64,000 nucleotides of DNA, taken from NCBI RefSeq assembly GCF_039822285.1, contig NZ_JBAJEY010000001.1, forward strand, positions 124,001 through 188,000, written 5' to 3'. The notes beneath the pieces are model-generated. The model made no database searches, was not told where the DNA came from, and worked only from the letters and a program-made list of their open reading frames with translations. The position numbers and the translations under genes are program-made. The stretch is from Thiofaba sp039822285. Lineage in GTDB: Bacteria > Pseudomonadota > Gammaproteobacteria > Halothiobacillales > Halothiobacillaceae. The number at the start of each line of letters is the position of its first letter. Position 1 is the first letter of the stretch. This document shows, one piece after another, positions 1-8,830 of the stretch.

Positions 1-1237
1 GGCTGACCCCGAGGCTGCGCATGCGCTCCAGGGTATGCAGGGCGCCCGGTCCCTGCTCGAGAAGCATGCTCTCGGTGATCTCGAGTTCCAGGCAGTCCGG
101 GTCGAGCCCGGTTTCTTTGAGCAGCGCGAGGAGCCGACCGGGAAGGTCGGGTTGCTGGAACTGGCGCGAGGAGAGGTTGACCGCCACGCGCAGCCCCGCA
201 TGACCGCCCAGGTGCCAGGCGTGCGCCTGGATCATGGCCTTGCGCAGAATCTGCTCGCCGAGGGGCACGATGAGCCCTGATTCTTCCGCCAGAGGGATGA
301 ACTGCGTGGGGGGGATCAGGCCTTCGTCCGGGTGGATCCAGCGCGCCAGGGCCTCCACCCCCACCAAGCGTCCGGAGGCAAGCTCGATCTGCGGCTGGTA
401 GAAGACCGTCAGCTCGTCCGTCTCCAGGGCCTGGCGCAGGCGCGTTTCGAGCGAAAGGCGCTGCTGGGCCTTGCGTGTCAGTTCCTCGGTGTAGAAACGG
501 TAGGTGTTGCGGCCGGCCATCTTGGCCTGGTACATGGCGGCGTCGGCGTTGCGGATGAGCTCCATCGGGTCCTGGCCGTCCCCGGGGTAGAGGCTGATGC
601 CGATACTGGCGCCGATGTAGACCTCGTGGCCGCCGCCGAGCCTGAAGGGGCCCTGCGAGAGGAGCTCGATGACTTCCAGGGCGATGCGGGCCGCTTCGTC
701 GGGATGGCGCAGGTCCTCCAGCACCAGCACGAACTCGTCACCACCGAGGCGTGCCAGGGTGTCCTCTTCGCGCAGGCGCCCGCGAAGGCGGTGGGCGATG
801 AGGGACAGAAGCTCGTCACCGGCCGGGTGGCCGAGGCTGTCGTTGACGTTCTTGAAGCGGTCCAGATCGAGGAACATGACCGCCACCTTGCGCTGCTCCC
901 GGCGCGCGCGGTCGAGGCTGTGCTCCAGGCGGGACTGCAGCAGCAGGCGATTGGGCAGGCCGGTGAGCTGGTCGTAGTGTGCCAGCTGCGTGAGCTGTTC
1001 TTCGGAACGCTTCAGCTGGCTGATGTCCGCGAACACGGCGACGTAGTGGGTGACGCTGCCTTCGTCATCGAGCACACTGCTGATGGTCAGCAGTTCGGGG
1101 TAGAGCTCGCCATCCTTGCGCCGGTTCCAGATCTCGCCCTGCCAGTGCCCCTGGGCCCGCAGGCTGCTCCACAGCGACTGGTAGAAATCCGGGCCGTGGC
1201 GTCCCGACTTGAGCAAGGAAGGCGAGTGTCCCAGGAC
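1..1237 (-). CDS. GGDEF-EAL C-terminal part of a frameshifted c-di-GMP signalling protein (partial)
   Basis: This frame continues the gene that starts at 3341, after a one-base shift at about 1238, and runs off the left edge of the window. It resumes in the last PAS domain (VLGHSPSLLKSGRHGPDFY). It then reads through the diguanylate cyclase domain with GGDEF at 745-731 and an intact RxxD-type approach (LREEDTLARLGGDEF). An EAL phosphodiesterase domain begins at about 400, with VEALARW at 356-336. GGDEF domains make cyclic di-GMP from GTP and EAL domains degrade it, so fused proteins may do either. The signature residues visible here are intact, so this half was recently functional or is functional in a correct reading. 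The EAL domain end lies outside the window. Confidence 0.8.
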
Positions 1238-3341
1238 GCTCCTCGGGAGCGTATTGGGTGATTTCGCTGAACGCACGGTTGACGGCCACGATCTGGCCCT
1301 TGGCGTCGGTGATGATGACGCCTTCGCGGGTGTTCTCGAACACGGCGGCGGCTTGGCGCAGCTGCGCCTCGCTCAGGTGGCGCTCGCTCACGTCCTGGTA
1401 GATGCCCAGGACGCCAAAGACGGTGCCCCGGGCGTCGCGCAGCGGCACCTTGCTGGTTTCCAGCCAGATCAGGTGGCCGTCGGCGCTGGTCTGCGGTTCG
1501 ATGTAGCTGTAGCGGGCGACGCCGCTGGCCATCACCTCCTCGTCATCCTTTTGGTAGAGCGCGGCCTGATCCCTCCAGGCAAGATCCTCGTCGCGCTTGC
1601 CGACCAGCTCCTCGGCGCTGCGGAGGCCCGCGCTGCGGGCGAAGCTCTCGTTGCCGCCCAGATAGCGGCTGTCGCGATCCTTCCAGAACACGGCATGCGG
1701 GATGGTGTTGATGACCAGGCGCAGCATGTCCTGGGTCTCCCGCAGGCGGTTCTCGGTCTCCTTGAGGTGGGTGATGTCATGCACGGTGCCGACTGAGCGC
1801 CGCGGAAGACCGTGGGCGTCGAAGCTGGTCTCGCACTGTTCGCGTACATGCTTGATCCGGCCGTCGGCGAGGAGGAGACGATGGACGATGTCGTAGGGGG
1901 CGCGGGTGGCCAGGTGCTGCTGGAAGGCCTGGTCGACGAGTAGGCGGTCGTCGGGATGCACGCGGGCGAGGAAGGCAGGGTAGTCAGCGCCGAAGGCAAT
2001 GTGCTCGATCTCGAAGATGCGGAAGACCTCGTCCGACCAGATCAGTTCACCCGTGGGGTGATCCAGCTCCCAGCTGCCGACGTGGGCGATGTGCTGGGCC
2101 TCGCGTAGCTGGGCTTCGCTGCGGCGCAGACGCTCCTCGGCCTGTTTGCGCTCGCGGATATCACGCGCCAGGGCGACAACGTAGCGACCGTCCGGGCTTG
2201 CGACGTAACGCAGGCTGGTTTTCACAGGGATGAGGGTGCCATCGCAGGCCCGGAGGGTGGATTCCAGCAGGCGCGTGCCCGCCTGCAACAACTCTTGGGC
2301 GAACGATGCCCAGCCCTCCGCGTTCCCGATGGATGCACAGATCTCCCAGGCATGGCGCTGGAGCAGGGATTCGCGCGCGTAGCCAAGCAGGGTGTCGGCC
2401 TGGTCGTTGGTCTCGATCAGTCGCCCAGTGGCGACATCGATGACCATCACCGCGTCATTGACCTGGGCGATCACGCTGCGGTAGATGAGTTCGCGCCGGG
2501 TCTCCTCGAGCTTCTGGCGCGTCCGGCTGAGATCCTTGCCCTGCTGCTTGAGCATGTCGCGCAGGAACTCGAGGTAACGCCCTTGCAGCGTCCTGACCAC
2601 CTCGTGGCGGGTGAGCAGGCCGATGAGCCTGCCTTCGCCGTCCACCACGGCCAGCCTGCGGATGCCTGCCTGCTCCATGCCATGGCCGGCTTCGCGCAGG
2701 GGGGCATGCTCGCTGATGGTTTGCACCGGGCGGCTCATCACATCAATAAGGCGGGTTGAGTCGGCGGTCCGGCCCTCGCGGATCAGATGCACCATGTCGC
2801 GCTCGGTGAGGATGCCGACCGGGCGACGATCCACGGTCACCAGCACCGTGCCGGACTGGCGGGCGGTCATGCCCTGGGCTGCCTCGGCGAGGGAGGCCTC
2901 CGGGGGGAGCTCGAGCGGGTCGCGCAGCATCACCCTGGAGACTGGCTTGAGCTCGACCAGCTGGGCGGTATCGATGAAGTGGAGCAAGTCGCCCTCGGTC
3001 ACCAGTCCGCGCAGGTGGCCTGCCTCGTCCACCACGATGGCTTGGAGCGCCTCCGCCTCGACCATGCCTTGGTAGGCCTCGCGCACATCGACCTTGGCGC
3101 CGATCAAGAGCGGCGGCTGCATGACCTCATCGACGCATTGATGCGATACCTGCGGGCTGCGGGCGAGGAGGGTGACGGCATCCCATTCGGTGAAGACCCC
3201 CACCGGGCGAGGGCCTTCGACCACCACCACGCAGCTCAGGCGCTGGGTATCGATGATGCGCAGGGCTTCCAGGACCGGGGTCTCGCGCGTCACCGTAATG
3301 ACGTGCGCGGTCATGATCTCGCTGATCGGGCGGAGGTGCAT
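1065..3341 (-). CDS. CBS-PAS sensor half of a GGDEF/EAL protein, interrupted by a frameshift
   Basis: The start is the ATG at 3341 (MHLRPISEI), because the longer upstream frame only shadows glnS. Four CBS motifs fill about residues 1-265, each ending in a GVFTEWD/GLVTEGD/GILTERD/GLLTRHE-like signature. A short coiled linker follows, then four PAS domains. PAS1 is near LIYRSVIAQVNDAV, PAS2 near HVGSWELD, PAS3 near LVINTIPHAVFWKD and PAS4 near FENTREGVIITD. CBS pairs usually bind adenosyl nucleotides and PAS domains sense ligands or redox state, so this is a multi-input control of cyclic di-GMP turnover. An extra C at 1238 throws the frame off after about 701 codons, and this frame then ends at 1065 with an unrelated tail. 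It could be a true mutation or a sequencing error. The gene follows glnS by 38 bp on the same strand. Confidence 0.82.
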   Translation of the reverse strand: MHLRPISEIMTAHVITVTRETPVLEALRIIDTQRLSCVVVVEGPRPVGVFTEWDAVTLLARSPQVSHQCVDEVMQPPLLIGAKVDVREAYQGMVEAEALQAIVVDEAGHLRGLVTEGDLLHFIDTAQLVELKPVSRVMLRDPLELPPEASLAEAAQGMTARQSGTVLVTVDRRPVGILTERDMVHLIREGRTADSTRLIDVMSRPVQTISEHAPLREAGHGMEQAGIRRLAVVDGEGRLIGLLTRHEVVRTLQGRYLEFLRDMLKQQGKDLSRTRQKLEETRRELIYRSVIAQVNDAVMVIDVATGRLIETNDQADTLLGYARESLLQRHAWEICASIGNAEGWASFAQELLQAGTRLLESTLRACDGTLIPVKTSLRYVASPDGRYVVALARDIRERKQAEERLRRSEAQLREAQHIAHVGSWELDHPTGELIWSDEVFRIFEIEHIAFGADYPAFLARVHPDDRLLVDQAFQQHLATRAPYDIVHRLLLADGRIKHVREQCETSFDAHGLPRRSVGTVHDITHLKETENRLRETQDMLRLVINTIPHAVFWKDRDSRYLGGNESFARSAGLRSAEELVGKRDEDLAWRDQAALYQKDDEEVMASGVARYSYIEPQTSADGHLIWLETSKVPLRDARGTVFGVLGIYQDVSERHLSEAQLRQAAAVFENTREGVIITDAKGQIVAVNRAFSEITQYAPEERPGTLAFLAQVGTPRPGFLPVAVEQPAGPGALAGRDLEPAQGWRALPRTADHQQCAR

Positions 3342-3379
3342 GCTGTATCCGGGTGGTCGCTGGAGGTCGGCCGGGGGGA

Positions 3380-5104
3380 TCAGGCCCCGCCCTTGGCCCA
3401 GGAGTCGCGCAGGGTCACGGTGCGGTTGTACACCGGGCGCTCCGTGCGATGGTCCTTCTGGTCGGCCACGAAGTAGCCATGCCGCTCGAACTGGAAGCGC
3501 GTTTCCGGCAGGGCCTGGGCGAGCGCAGGTTCGAGCATGGCGCGGATGGAAGACTTGGAGTGGGGGTTGAGGTCGTCCAAAAAGTCGCGTTCCGCGTCCG
3601 GGGCGTCGCCCTCGCGGCGGGCGCCGGGGGCAGGGTGGGCGAACAGGCGGTCGTACATGCGGATCTCGGCCTCCACCGCGTGGGCGGCGGAAAGCCAGTG
3701 GATGTTGCCCTTCACCTTGCGCGCATCCGCGCCGGGGGTGCCGGACTTGGTGTCGAAATCCACCTCGGCGTAGACACAGGTCACGTTGCCGTTCGGATCC
3801 TTGTCGAAGCCCGTGCACTTGATGATGTAGCCGTAGCGCAGGCGCACCTCGCCGTCGGGCTTAAGGCGGAAGTAGCCCTTGGGCGGGTTCTCCATGAAAT
3901 CTTCGCGCTCGATCCAGAGCGTACGCGAGAGGGGGACGGCGCGCTTGCCGAGCTCCGGCTTTTGCGGGTGGTTGGGGGCAAAGCAGTCCTCGGACTGGCC
4001 CTCGGGGTAGTTGACCAGCACCAGCTTGAGCGGGTCGAGCACCGCGATGCGGCGCTCGGCGCGCTCGTTCAAATCCTCGCGCATGCAGTCCTCGAGCACC
4101 ACCATGTCGATCAGGCTGTCGGACTTGGAAATGCCGATGCGGTCGGTGAACAGCTTGAACCCCTCAGGGGTGTAGCCGCGCCGTCGCGCGCCCTTGAGGG
4201 TGGGCATGCGCGGGTCGTCCCAGCCCTCCACATGGCCGCCCTCGACCAGCTGGATCAGCTTGCGCTTGGAGAGCACGGTGTAGTTGAGGTTCAGGCGCGA
4301 GAACTCGATCTGCTGCGGCAGCGGGCGGGTGAAGTGGCCTGCATCCGCCAGGCGTTCGAGGAACCATTCATACAGCGGGCGATGATCCTCGAATTCGAGG
4401 GTGCAGAGCGAGTGGGTGATGTTTTCCAGCGCGTCCGACACGCAGTGGGCGTAGTCGTACATCGGGTAAATGCACCAAGTCTCGCCCGTGCGGTGATGGT
4501 GGGCATGGCGGATACGGTAGATGGCCGGGTCGCGCAGGTTGATGTTGGGCGAGGCCATGTCGATCTTGGCGCGCAGGATGTGTGCGCCGTCCGGGAACTC
4601 ACCGGCCTTCATGCGGCGGAACAGGTCGAGGTTTTCCTCGACCGAACGGTTGCGGAAGGGGCTGTCCTTGCCGGGCTCCGTCAGCGTGCCCCGGTTGGCG
4701 CGCATCTCGTCCGCGGTTTGCGAGTCGACATAGGCGTGGCCGCCCCGGATCAGGGTTTCGGCGAAGGCGTACAGCTTGTCGAAGTAGTCGGAGGCGTAAT
4801 AGAGGTGTTCGCCCCAGTCGAAGCCGAGCCAGCGCACGTCCTCGAGGATGGCGTCCACGTATTCCTGGTCTTCCTTGACCGGGTTGGTGTCATCGAAGCG
4901 CATGTGGCATGCGCCGCCATAGTCCCGCGCCAGACCGAAGTTCAGAAAGATGCTCTTGGCGTGGCCAAAGTGCAGGTAGCCGTTCGGTTCGGGCGGGAAG
5001 CGGGTCTCGACACGGCCGCCCCATTTGCCGGAGGCGTTGTCGGCGTCGATGATGGCGCGGATGAAGTGGGTCGCGGGCGTCGGGGCGGCGTGATCAAGGC
5101 TCAT
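3380..5104 (-). CDS. glnS: glutaminyl-tRNA synthetase
   Basis: This class I aminoacyl-tRNA synthetase charges tRNA-Gln in the cytoplasm. At 574 residues it is slightly longer than the E. coli enzyme. The HIGH-type motif is PNGYLHFGH (residues about 40-48), and the KMSKS-type loop is LSKRK (about 278-282). The catalytic core also shows RFDDTNP and DDPRMPTL, and the C-terminal half is the usual anticodon-binding beta-barrel region with ERxDFMENPPKGYFRL. The ATG start gives the conserved short lead before HFIRAIID. The gene is followed closely by the CBS-PAS signalling gene on the same strand. Upstream lies a gap filled with hairpins. Long open frames on the opposite strand across this gene are composition artefacts. 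Confidence 0.98.
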   Translation of the reverse strand: MSLDHAAPTPATHFIRAIIDADNASGKWGGRVETRFPPEPNGYLHFGHAKSIFLNFGLARDYGGACHMRFDDTNPVKEDQEYVDAILEDVRWLGFDWGEHLYYASDYFDKLYAFAETLIRGGHAYVDSQTADEMRANRGTLTEPGKDSPFRNRSVEENLDLFRRMKAGEFPDGAHILRAKIDMASPNINLRDPAIYRIRHAHHHRTGETWCIYPMYDYAHCVSDALENITHSLCTLEFEDHRPLYEWFLERLADAGHFTRPLPQQIEFSRLNLNYTVLSKRKLIQLVEGGHVEGWDDPRMPTLKGARRRGYTPEGFKLFTDRIGISKSDSLIDMVVLEDCMREDLNERAERRIAVLDPLKLVLVNYPEGQSEDCFAPNHPQKPELGKRAVPLSRTLWIEREDFMENPPKGYFRLKPDGEVRLRYGYIIKCTGFDKDPNGNVTCVYAEVDFDTKSGTPGADARKVKGNIHWLSAAHAVEAEIRMYDRLFAHPAPGARREGDAPDAERDFLDDLNPHSKSSIRAMLEPALAQALPETRFQFERHGYFVADQKDHRTERPVYNRTVTLRDSWAKGGA

Positions 5105-5140
5105 GCTGGGCGTTCATTGATTCCGTGAATCGCCCATTTT

Positions 5141-5412
5141 AACCCGGATTTTCCATTGGAACGCGGGAGTATGGCGGCCTGCGTAGGCCAAGCGCCAGAC
5201 TTTTCTCTGGCGCAAGACAGGCCGGTCCAATGGAAAATCCGGGTTTAACAGGTTGTTGAAAAAGGGCTTCCTGCCCTTTTTCAACTCGCCCGTCGCGGCG
5301 CATGTCCGCGACGGTCTCCGCAGATCAATCACTTGGAGTGATTGATCTGCGTGCAAGCCTTCCATGGCTTGCGTTAACAGGCCGTTGAAAGACTTTTTCA
5401 ACGGCCTGTTAA
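5141..5412. repeat. array of nested inverted repeats / hairpins between fdxA and glnS
   Basis: This 314-base gap is almost entirely palindromic. A 20-bp perfect inverted repeat (5141-5160 with 5226-5245) encloses 65 bases. Five further hairpins follow. Arms of 13 bp lie at 5255-5267/5273-5285 (GTTGAAAAAGGGC). Arms of 8 bp lie at 5291-5298/5306-5313. Arms of at least 14 bp lie at 5320-5333/5337-5350. Arms of 7 bp lie at 5353-5359/5366-5372. Arms of 17 bp lie at 5374-5390/5396-5412 (containing GGCCGTTGAAA). The first and last types recur at 22935-23019, so these are dispersed elements and not just terminators. The last hairpin abuts the ferredoxin stop codon and may also end its transcript. Confidence 0.85.
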
Positions 5413-5418
5413 GCCAGA

Positions 5419-5742
5419 TCAGCGCACAAGGTGCTTGAGCTTGTCGGGAACTCCGTCCCATTTGGCCGCCTCCGGCAGCGGGTCCTTGCGTCGGGTGATG
5501 ACCGGCCAGTTCTGTGCCAGTTCGGCGTTGAGGTTGATGAATTTCACCTGATCGGAGGGGATGTCGTCTTCCGAGTAGATGGCCTTGGCCGGGCATTCGG
5601 GTTCACACAGGGCGCAGTCGATGCACTCGTTGGGATCGATGACGAGGAAGTTTGGCCCCTCGTGGAAGCAGTCGACCGGGCAGACCTCCACGCAGTCGGT
5701 GTACTTGCACTGGATGCAGTTGTCGGTGACGACGAAGGCCAT
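5419..5742 (-). CDS. fdxA: 7Fe (3Fe-4S/4Fe-4S) ferredoxin, FdxA type
   Basis: This is a soluble electron carrier of 107 residues. The cysteine pattern C9, C12, C17, C21, C25, C40, C43, C46, C50 matches the Azotobacter ferredoxin I layout shifted by one residue. By that comparison, C9/C17/C50 should bind the 3Fe-4S cluster and C21/C40/C43/C46 the 4Fe-4S cluster. The start MAFVVTDNCIQCKYTDCVEVCP is typical, although the ribosome-binding site (GAGAA) is weak. The acidic C-terminal extension (about 55-107) is also typical of this family. A longer in-frame upstream start has no family support. The gene stands alone between two repeat-rich gaps, and a stem-loop begins just after its stop. Confidence 0.95.
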   Translation of the reverse strand: MAFVVTDNCIQCKYTDCVEVCPVDCFHEGPNFLVIDPNECIDCALCEPECPAKAIYSEDDIPSDQVKFINLNAELAQNWPVITRRKDPLPEAAKWDGVPDKLKHLVR

Positions 5743-5780
5743 GGTGTGGTTCTCTGTGAATAGGTCTTGACCGATGATTC

Positions 5781-5884
5781 GCCCCTTCCCCATCAAGGGG
5801 GAGGGGCTTGGGGAGGGGTGATCATCTTTTGCAACTCAGTCCCCCTCTCCCTAACCCTCCCCCGCCAGGGGGAGGGAACGTGCC
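5781..5884. repeat. C/G-rich dispersed repeat, copy 1
   Basis: Two halves are seen: 5781-5820 with CCCCTTCCCC...GGGGGAGGGG, then 5840-5884 with CCCCTCTCCCTAACCCTCCC...GGGGGAGGG, about 20 bases apart. The same two-part arrangement, including a similar right edge (AACGTGC then TTCTGA versus GACGTGC then TTCTAA), recurs at 58681-58790. A related single unit sits inside cobQ at 47069-47114. The element lies upstream of fdxA and could form strong hairpins in RNA. No gene is seen between 5743 and 6227. Confidence 0.8.
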
Positions 5885-5986
5885 ACATTCTGAGTTTCTC
5901 AGTGTTTTCTTGGAAAGTGGGTATGCCTGATGTTAGCCCATGTGGATGCCCCGCCACACCCGCGGATTGGAGGGGCATGGGGTTTT

Positions 5987-6220
5987 TCCACATTTTCCGT
6001 GGATGGGTCTGTGGAAAAGACCAGGATGGCCTGTAGGAAGCCCGCCCTCGGGCCAATGGAGGGTCGCGACGAGGGCGTCGCTCCTACGACTGTGCTTCGA
6101 GGATGAGGGGGTTGTCCACATTTTCCGTGGATGGGGCTGTGGAAAAGGCTGGGATGGCCTGTAGGAGGCCCGCCCTCCAGGCTGTTTCAACCCCCTTTGA
6201 AACAATCTGCCTCGGGCCGA
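5987..6220. repeat. imperfect direct repeat with REP elements between fdxA and mutS
   Basis: Two copies of a unit of about 75 bp (5987-6064 and 6115-6220) share TCCACATTTTCCGTGGATGG, CTGTGGAAAAG and GGATGGCCTGTAGGA, and end in a REP arm (CCCGCCCTCGGGCC type). Between them, 6062-6089 is an inverted REP arm ending CGCTCCTACGA, making a REPIN-like doublet with 6032-6055. In copy 2 the REP arm is split by about 32 bases (about 6178-6209) containing a perfect 8-bp-arm hairpin (TGTTTCAA/TTGAAACA at 6183-6190/6197-6204). CCTC occurs on both sides of that insert, like a target duplication. Confidence 0.75.
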
Positions 6221-6227
6221 TGGGAGG

Positions 6228-8792
6228 TCAGAGCATCTCTTTGAGGCGGTAGAGGGCCTCCAGCGCCTGGCGCGGGCTCATCGCGTCGGGGTCGAGCTCG
6301 CGCAAAGCCTCCAGGGCAGGCGAGGGTTCAGGTTCCACGACGGCGGGACTCGCGAACAGGTCGAGCTGGGGCAGGGCTTCGCCCCGGTCCGGGGTCTCGA
6401 GTTCGCGCAGGCGCTTGCGGGCCCGCTCGATCACCTTACGCGGCACCCCGGCCAGCTGCGCCACCTGCAGGCCGTAGCTCTGGCTGGCCGGGCCGTCCTG
6501 CACGCTGTGCAGGAAGACGATGCGCTCGCCATGCTCCACCGCGGCGAGGTGGGCGTTGCGCGCGTTGGGCAGCTGCTCGGGCAGGCGGGTGAGTTCAAAG
6601 TAGTGGGTGGCGAACAGGGTGTAGGCGCCGAGCGCGGCCAGCCTTTCCGCCACCGCCCAGGCCAGGGCCAGGCCGTCGAAGGTGCTGGTGCCGCGGCCGA
6701 TCTCGTCCATCAGCACCAGGCTCTGGTTCGTGGCGTGATGGAGGATGTTGGCGGTCTCGGTCATCTCCACCATGAAGGTCGAGCGTCCGGTGGCCAGGTC
6801 GTCCGAGGCGCCGATGCGGGTGAAGATGCGGTCGATGGGGCCGATGCGCACGGCGCTTGCGGGAACAAAACTGCCGATATGGGTGAGCAGCACGATCAGC
6901 GCGGTCTGGCGCATGTAGGTGGACTTGCCGCCCATATTGGGGCCGGTGATGAGCAGCAGGCTCTGCTCCGGGGTGAGGGTCGTGTCGTTGGCGATGAAGG
7001 GGGCTTCCAGGGTGGCCTCCACCACCGGGTGGCGGCCGCCCTGGATGTCGATGCCGGGCTCGTCGCTAAGCTGCGGGCGGCACCAGTCGAGCGCCACGGC
7101 GCGTCCGGCCAGGGTACAGAGCACATCGAGCTGGGCAATGCCCTCGGCCACACGCTGCAAAGCCTCGCGGTGCCCGATCAGGGTGTCCAGCAGGTCCTCG
7201 AACAGCAGCTTCTCCCGCGCCAGGGCGCGTTCGCGGGCGGAGAGCACCTTGTCTTCGTAGGCCTTGAGTTCCGGGGTGATGTAGCGCTCCGCGCCCTTGA
7301 GGGTCTGGCGGCGAAGGTAGTCGGCCGGGGCCTTTTCCGCCTGCGCGCGGGTCAGCTCGATGTAGAAGCCGTGCACGCGGTTGTAGGCCACCTTGAGGGT
7401 GGGGATGCCGGTGCGCTCGCGCTCGCGCTGTTCCAGTTCGAGCAGGAAGGCGTCGGCATTGACCGACAGGGCGCGCAGCTCGTCCAGCTCGGCATCGAAG
7501 CCTTCCGCAATCACCCCCCCATCGCGCAGCAGGGCCGCGGGCGGTTCGGCTATGGCCATGGTGAGCAGGTGATGGGCCTCGGGGAGCGGCTGCAGCCGGT
7601 CCTGCACGGGCTGGAGGGCCGGTCGGTCGAGGTCGGCGAGGCTCGCAAAAACCCCCGGCAGCTGGCCGAGGGTGTGGCGCAGGGCCGAGAGATCGCGCGG
7701 GCGGGCGCTCTTGAGGGCGATGCGGGCGAGGATGCGCTCCACGTCGGCGGTTTCGCGTAACAGATCCTGCAGGGGCTCGAAGGCGCGGGTCTCGATCAGC
7801 GCGCTGATGGCCTCCTGGCGGGCGAGCAGGGTGGCACGGTCGCGCAGCGGGCGGTGCAGCCAGCGGCGCAGCTCGCGCGCGCCGAGGGCAGTGACCGTAC
7901 CATCGAGCACGCCGAGCAGGCTGTGGCGGCGCTCGCCGGACAGGGAGCTGTCCAGTTCGAGGTTGCGGCGCGCCACGGGGTCGAGCAGCAGGCCATCCTC
8001 GCGCCGTTCGAGGCCGATGCCGGTGAGGTGGGGGAGGGCGGCGCGCTGGGTATCGTTGAGGTAGGCCAGCAGCGCCCCGGCCGCGCCGATGGCAAGCTCA
8101 TGACCCACCAAGCCGAAGCCCGAAAGGTCGTGCACGCCGAATTGGCTGCACAGAGTGCGCTCCCCGCTCGCATGGCCGAAGTGCCAGGCCGGGCGCGGCC
8201 GGCGGCCGGACAGCTCGGCGATGGCCGGTGGCACGGGGGTATCCTCCGGGTGGAGCAGTTCGGCGGGGGCGAGGCGGGCCAGTTCGCTGGCCAGGGCCTC
8301 GTCATCGGGCAGCTCCATGGCGCGGAAGCGGCCGCTGGCGAGCTCGGCCCAGGCCAGGCCCCAGCCTTTTTTGCCGGGCGTCATGGCGGCGAGCAGGTTG
8401 TCGCGCTTGTCTTCCAGCAGGGCCTCATCGGTCAGGGTGCCGGGGGTGACAATGCGCACCACCTTGCGCTCCACCGGGCCCTTGCTGGTGGCCGGATCGC
8501 CGATCTGCTCGCAGATCGCCACCGACTCGCCCATCTTCACCAGGCGGGCGAGGTAGCCTTCGGCCGCGTGGTAGGGCACCCCGGCCATCGGGATCGGCTC
8601 GCCCGCCGACTGGCCGCGGTGGGTGAGGGTCAGGTCGAGCAGGGCCGCCACCTTGCGGGCGTCCTCGTAGAACAGCTCGTAGAAGTCACCCATGCGGTAG
8701 AACAGCAGGGTGTCGGGAAAATCCGCCTTGAGCGTCAGGTACTGGCGCATCATCGGCGTGTGGGCGGAAAGATCCAGCGTCGGCTTGTGCAT
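6228..8792 (-). CDS. mutS: DNA mismatch repair protein MutS
   Basis: MutS recognises base mismatches and small loops and starts methyl-directed mismatch repair with MutL. At 854 residues it matches the E. coli protein in length. The mismatch-reading Phe-x-Glu motif is F37-Y-E39 in RMGDFYELF, within the N-terminal mismatch-binding domain. The ABC-type ATPase domain carries Walker A GPNMGGKST, the TGRSTFMVEM region, Walker B LVLMDEIGRGTST and the ATHYFELT segment. The tail RQALEALYRLKEML is the usual dimerisation end. It is divergent from pncC, whose start lies 38 bp away, so both are probably driven from that short gap. The stop is adjacent to a REP-bearing repeat. Confidence 0.98.
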   Translation of the reverse strand: MHKPTLDLSAHTPMMRQYLTLKADFPDTLLFYRMGDFYELFYEDARKVAALLDLTLTHRGQSAGEPIPMAGVPYHAAEGYLARLVKMGESVAICEQIGDPATSKGPVERKVVRIVTPGTLTDEALLEDKRDNLLAAMTPGKKGWGLAWAELASGRFRAMELPDDEALASELARLAPAELLHPEDTPVPPAIAELSGRRPRPAWHFGHASGERTLCSQFGVHDLSGFGLVGHELAIGAAGALLAYLNDTQRAALPHLTGIGLERREDGLLLDPVARRNLELDSSLSGERRHSLLGVLDGTVTALGARELRRWLHRPLRDRATLLARQEAISALIETRAFEPLQDLLRETADVERILARIALKSARPRDLSALRHTLGQLPGVFASLADLDRPALQPVQDRLQPLPEAHHLLTMAIAEPPAALLRDGGVIAEGFDAELDELRALSVNADAFLLELEQRERERTGIPTLKVAYNRVHGFYIELTRAQAEKAPADYLRRQTLKGAERYITPELKAYEDKVLSARERALAREKLLFEDLLDTLIGHREALQRVAEGIAQLDVLCTLAGRAVALDWCRPQLSDEPGIDIQGGRHPVVEATLEAPFIANDTTLTPEQSLLLITGPNMGGKSTYMRQTALIVLLTHIGSFVPASAVRIGPIDRIFTRIGASDDLATGRSTFMVEMTETANILHHATNQSLVLMDEIGRGTSTFDGLALAWAVAERLAALGAYTLFATHYFELTRLPEQLPNARNAHLAAVEHGERIVFLHSVQDGPASQSYGLQVAQLAGVPRKVIERARKRLRELETPDRGEALPQLDLFASPAVVEPEPSPALEALRELDPDAMSPRQALEALYRLKEML

Positions 8793-8830
8793 AATCAGGG
8801 CATTCTAACCGCGAGAGCTGGGAGTGTGCG

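Noticed and set aside
3353..5128. Long open frame of 591 codons on the plus strand opposite glnS
   Set aside because: It is fully antisense to a clearly conserved glnS, and its translation has low-complexity Val/Gly/Ala composition typical of GC-rich shadow frames.
5141..5412. CRISPR array
   Set aside because: The repeats are inverted hairpins of different sequences, not direct repeats with regular spacers, and no cas genes are nearby.
6507..7760. Open frame of 417 codons opposite mutS
   Set aside because: Antisense shadow of conserved MutS sequence, with no family motif and no ribosome-binding support.
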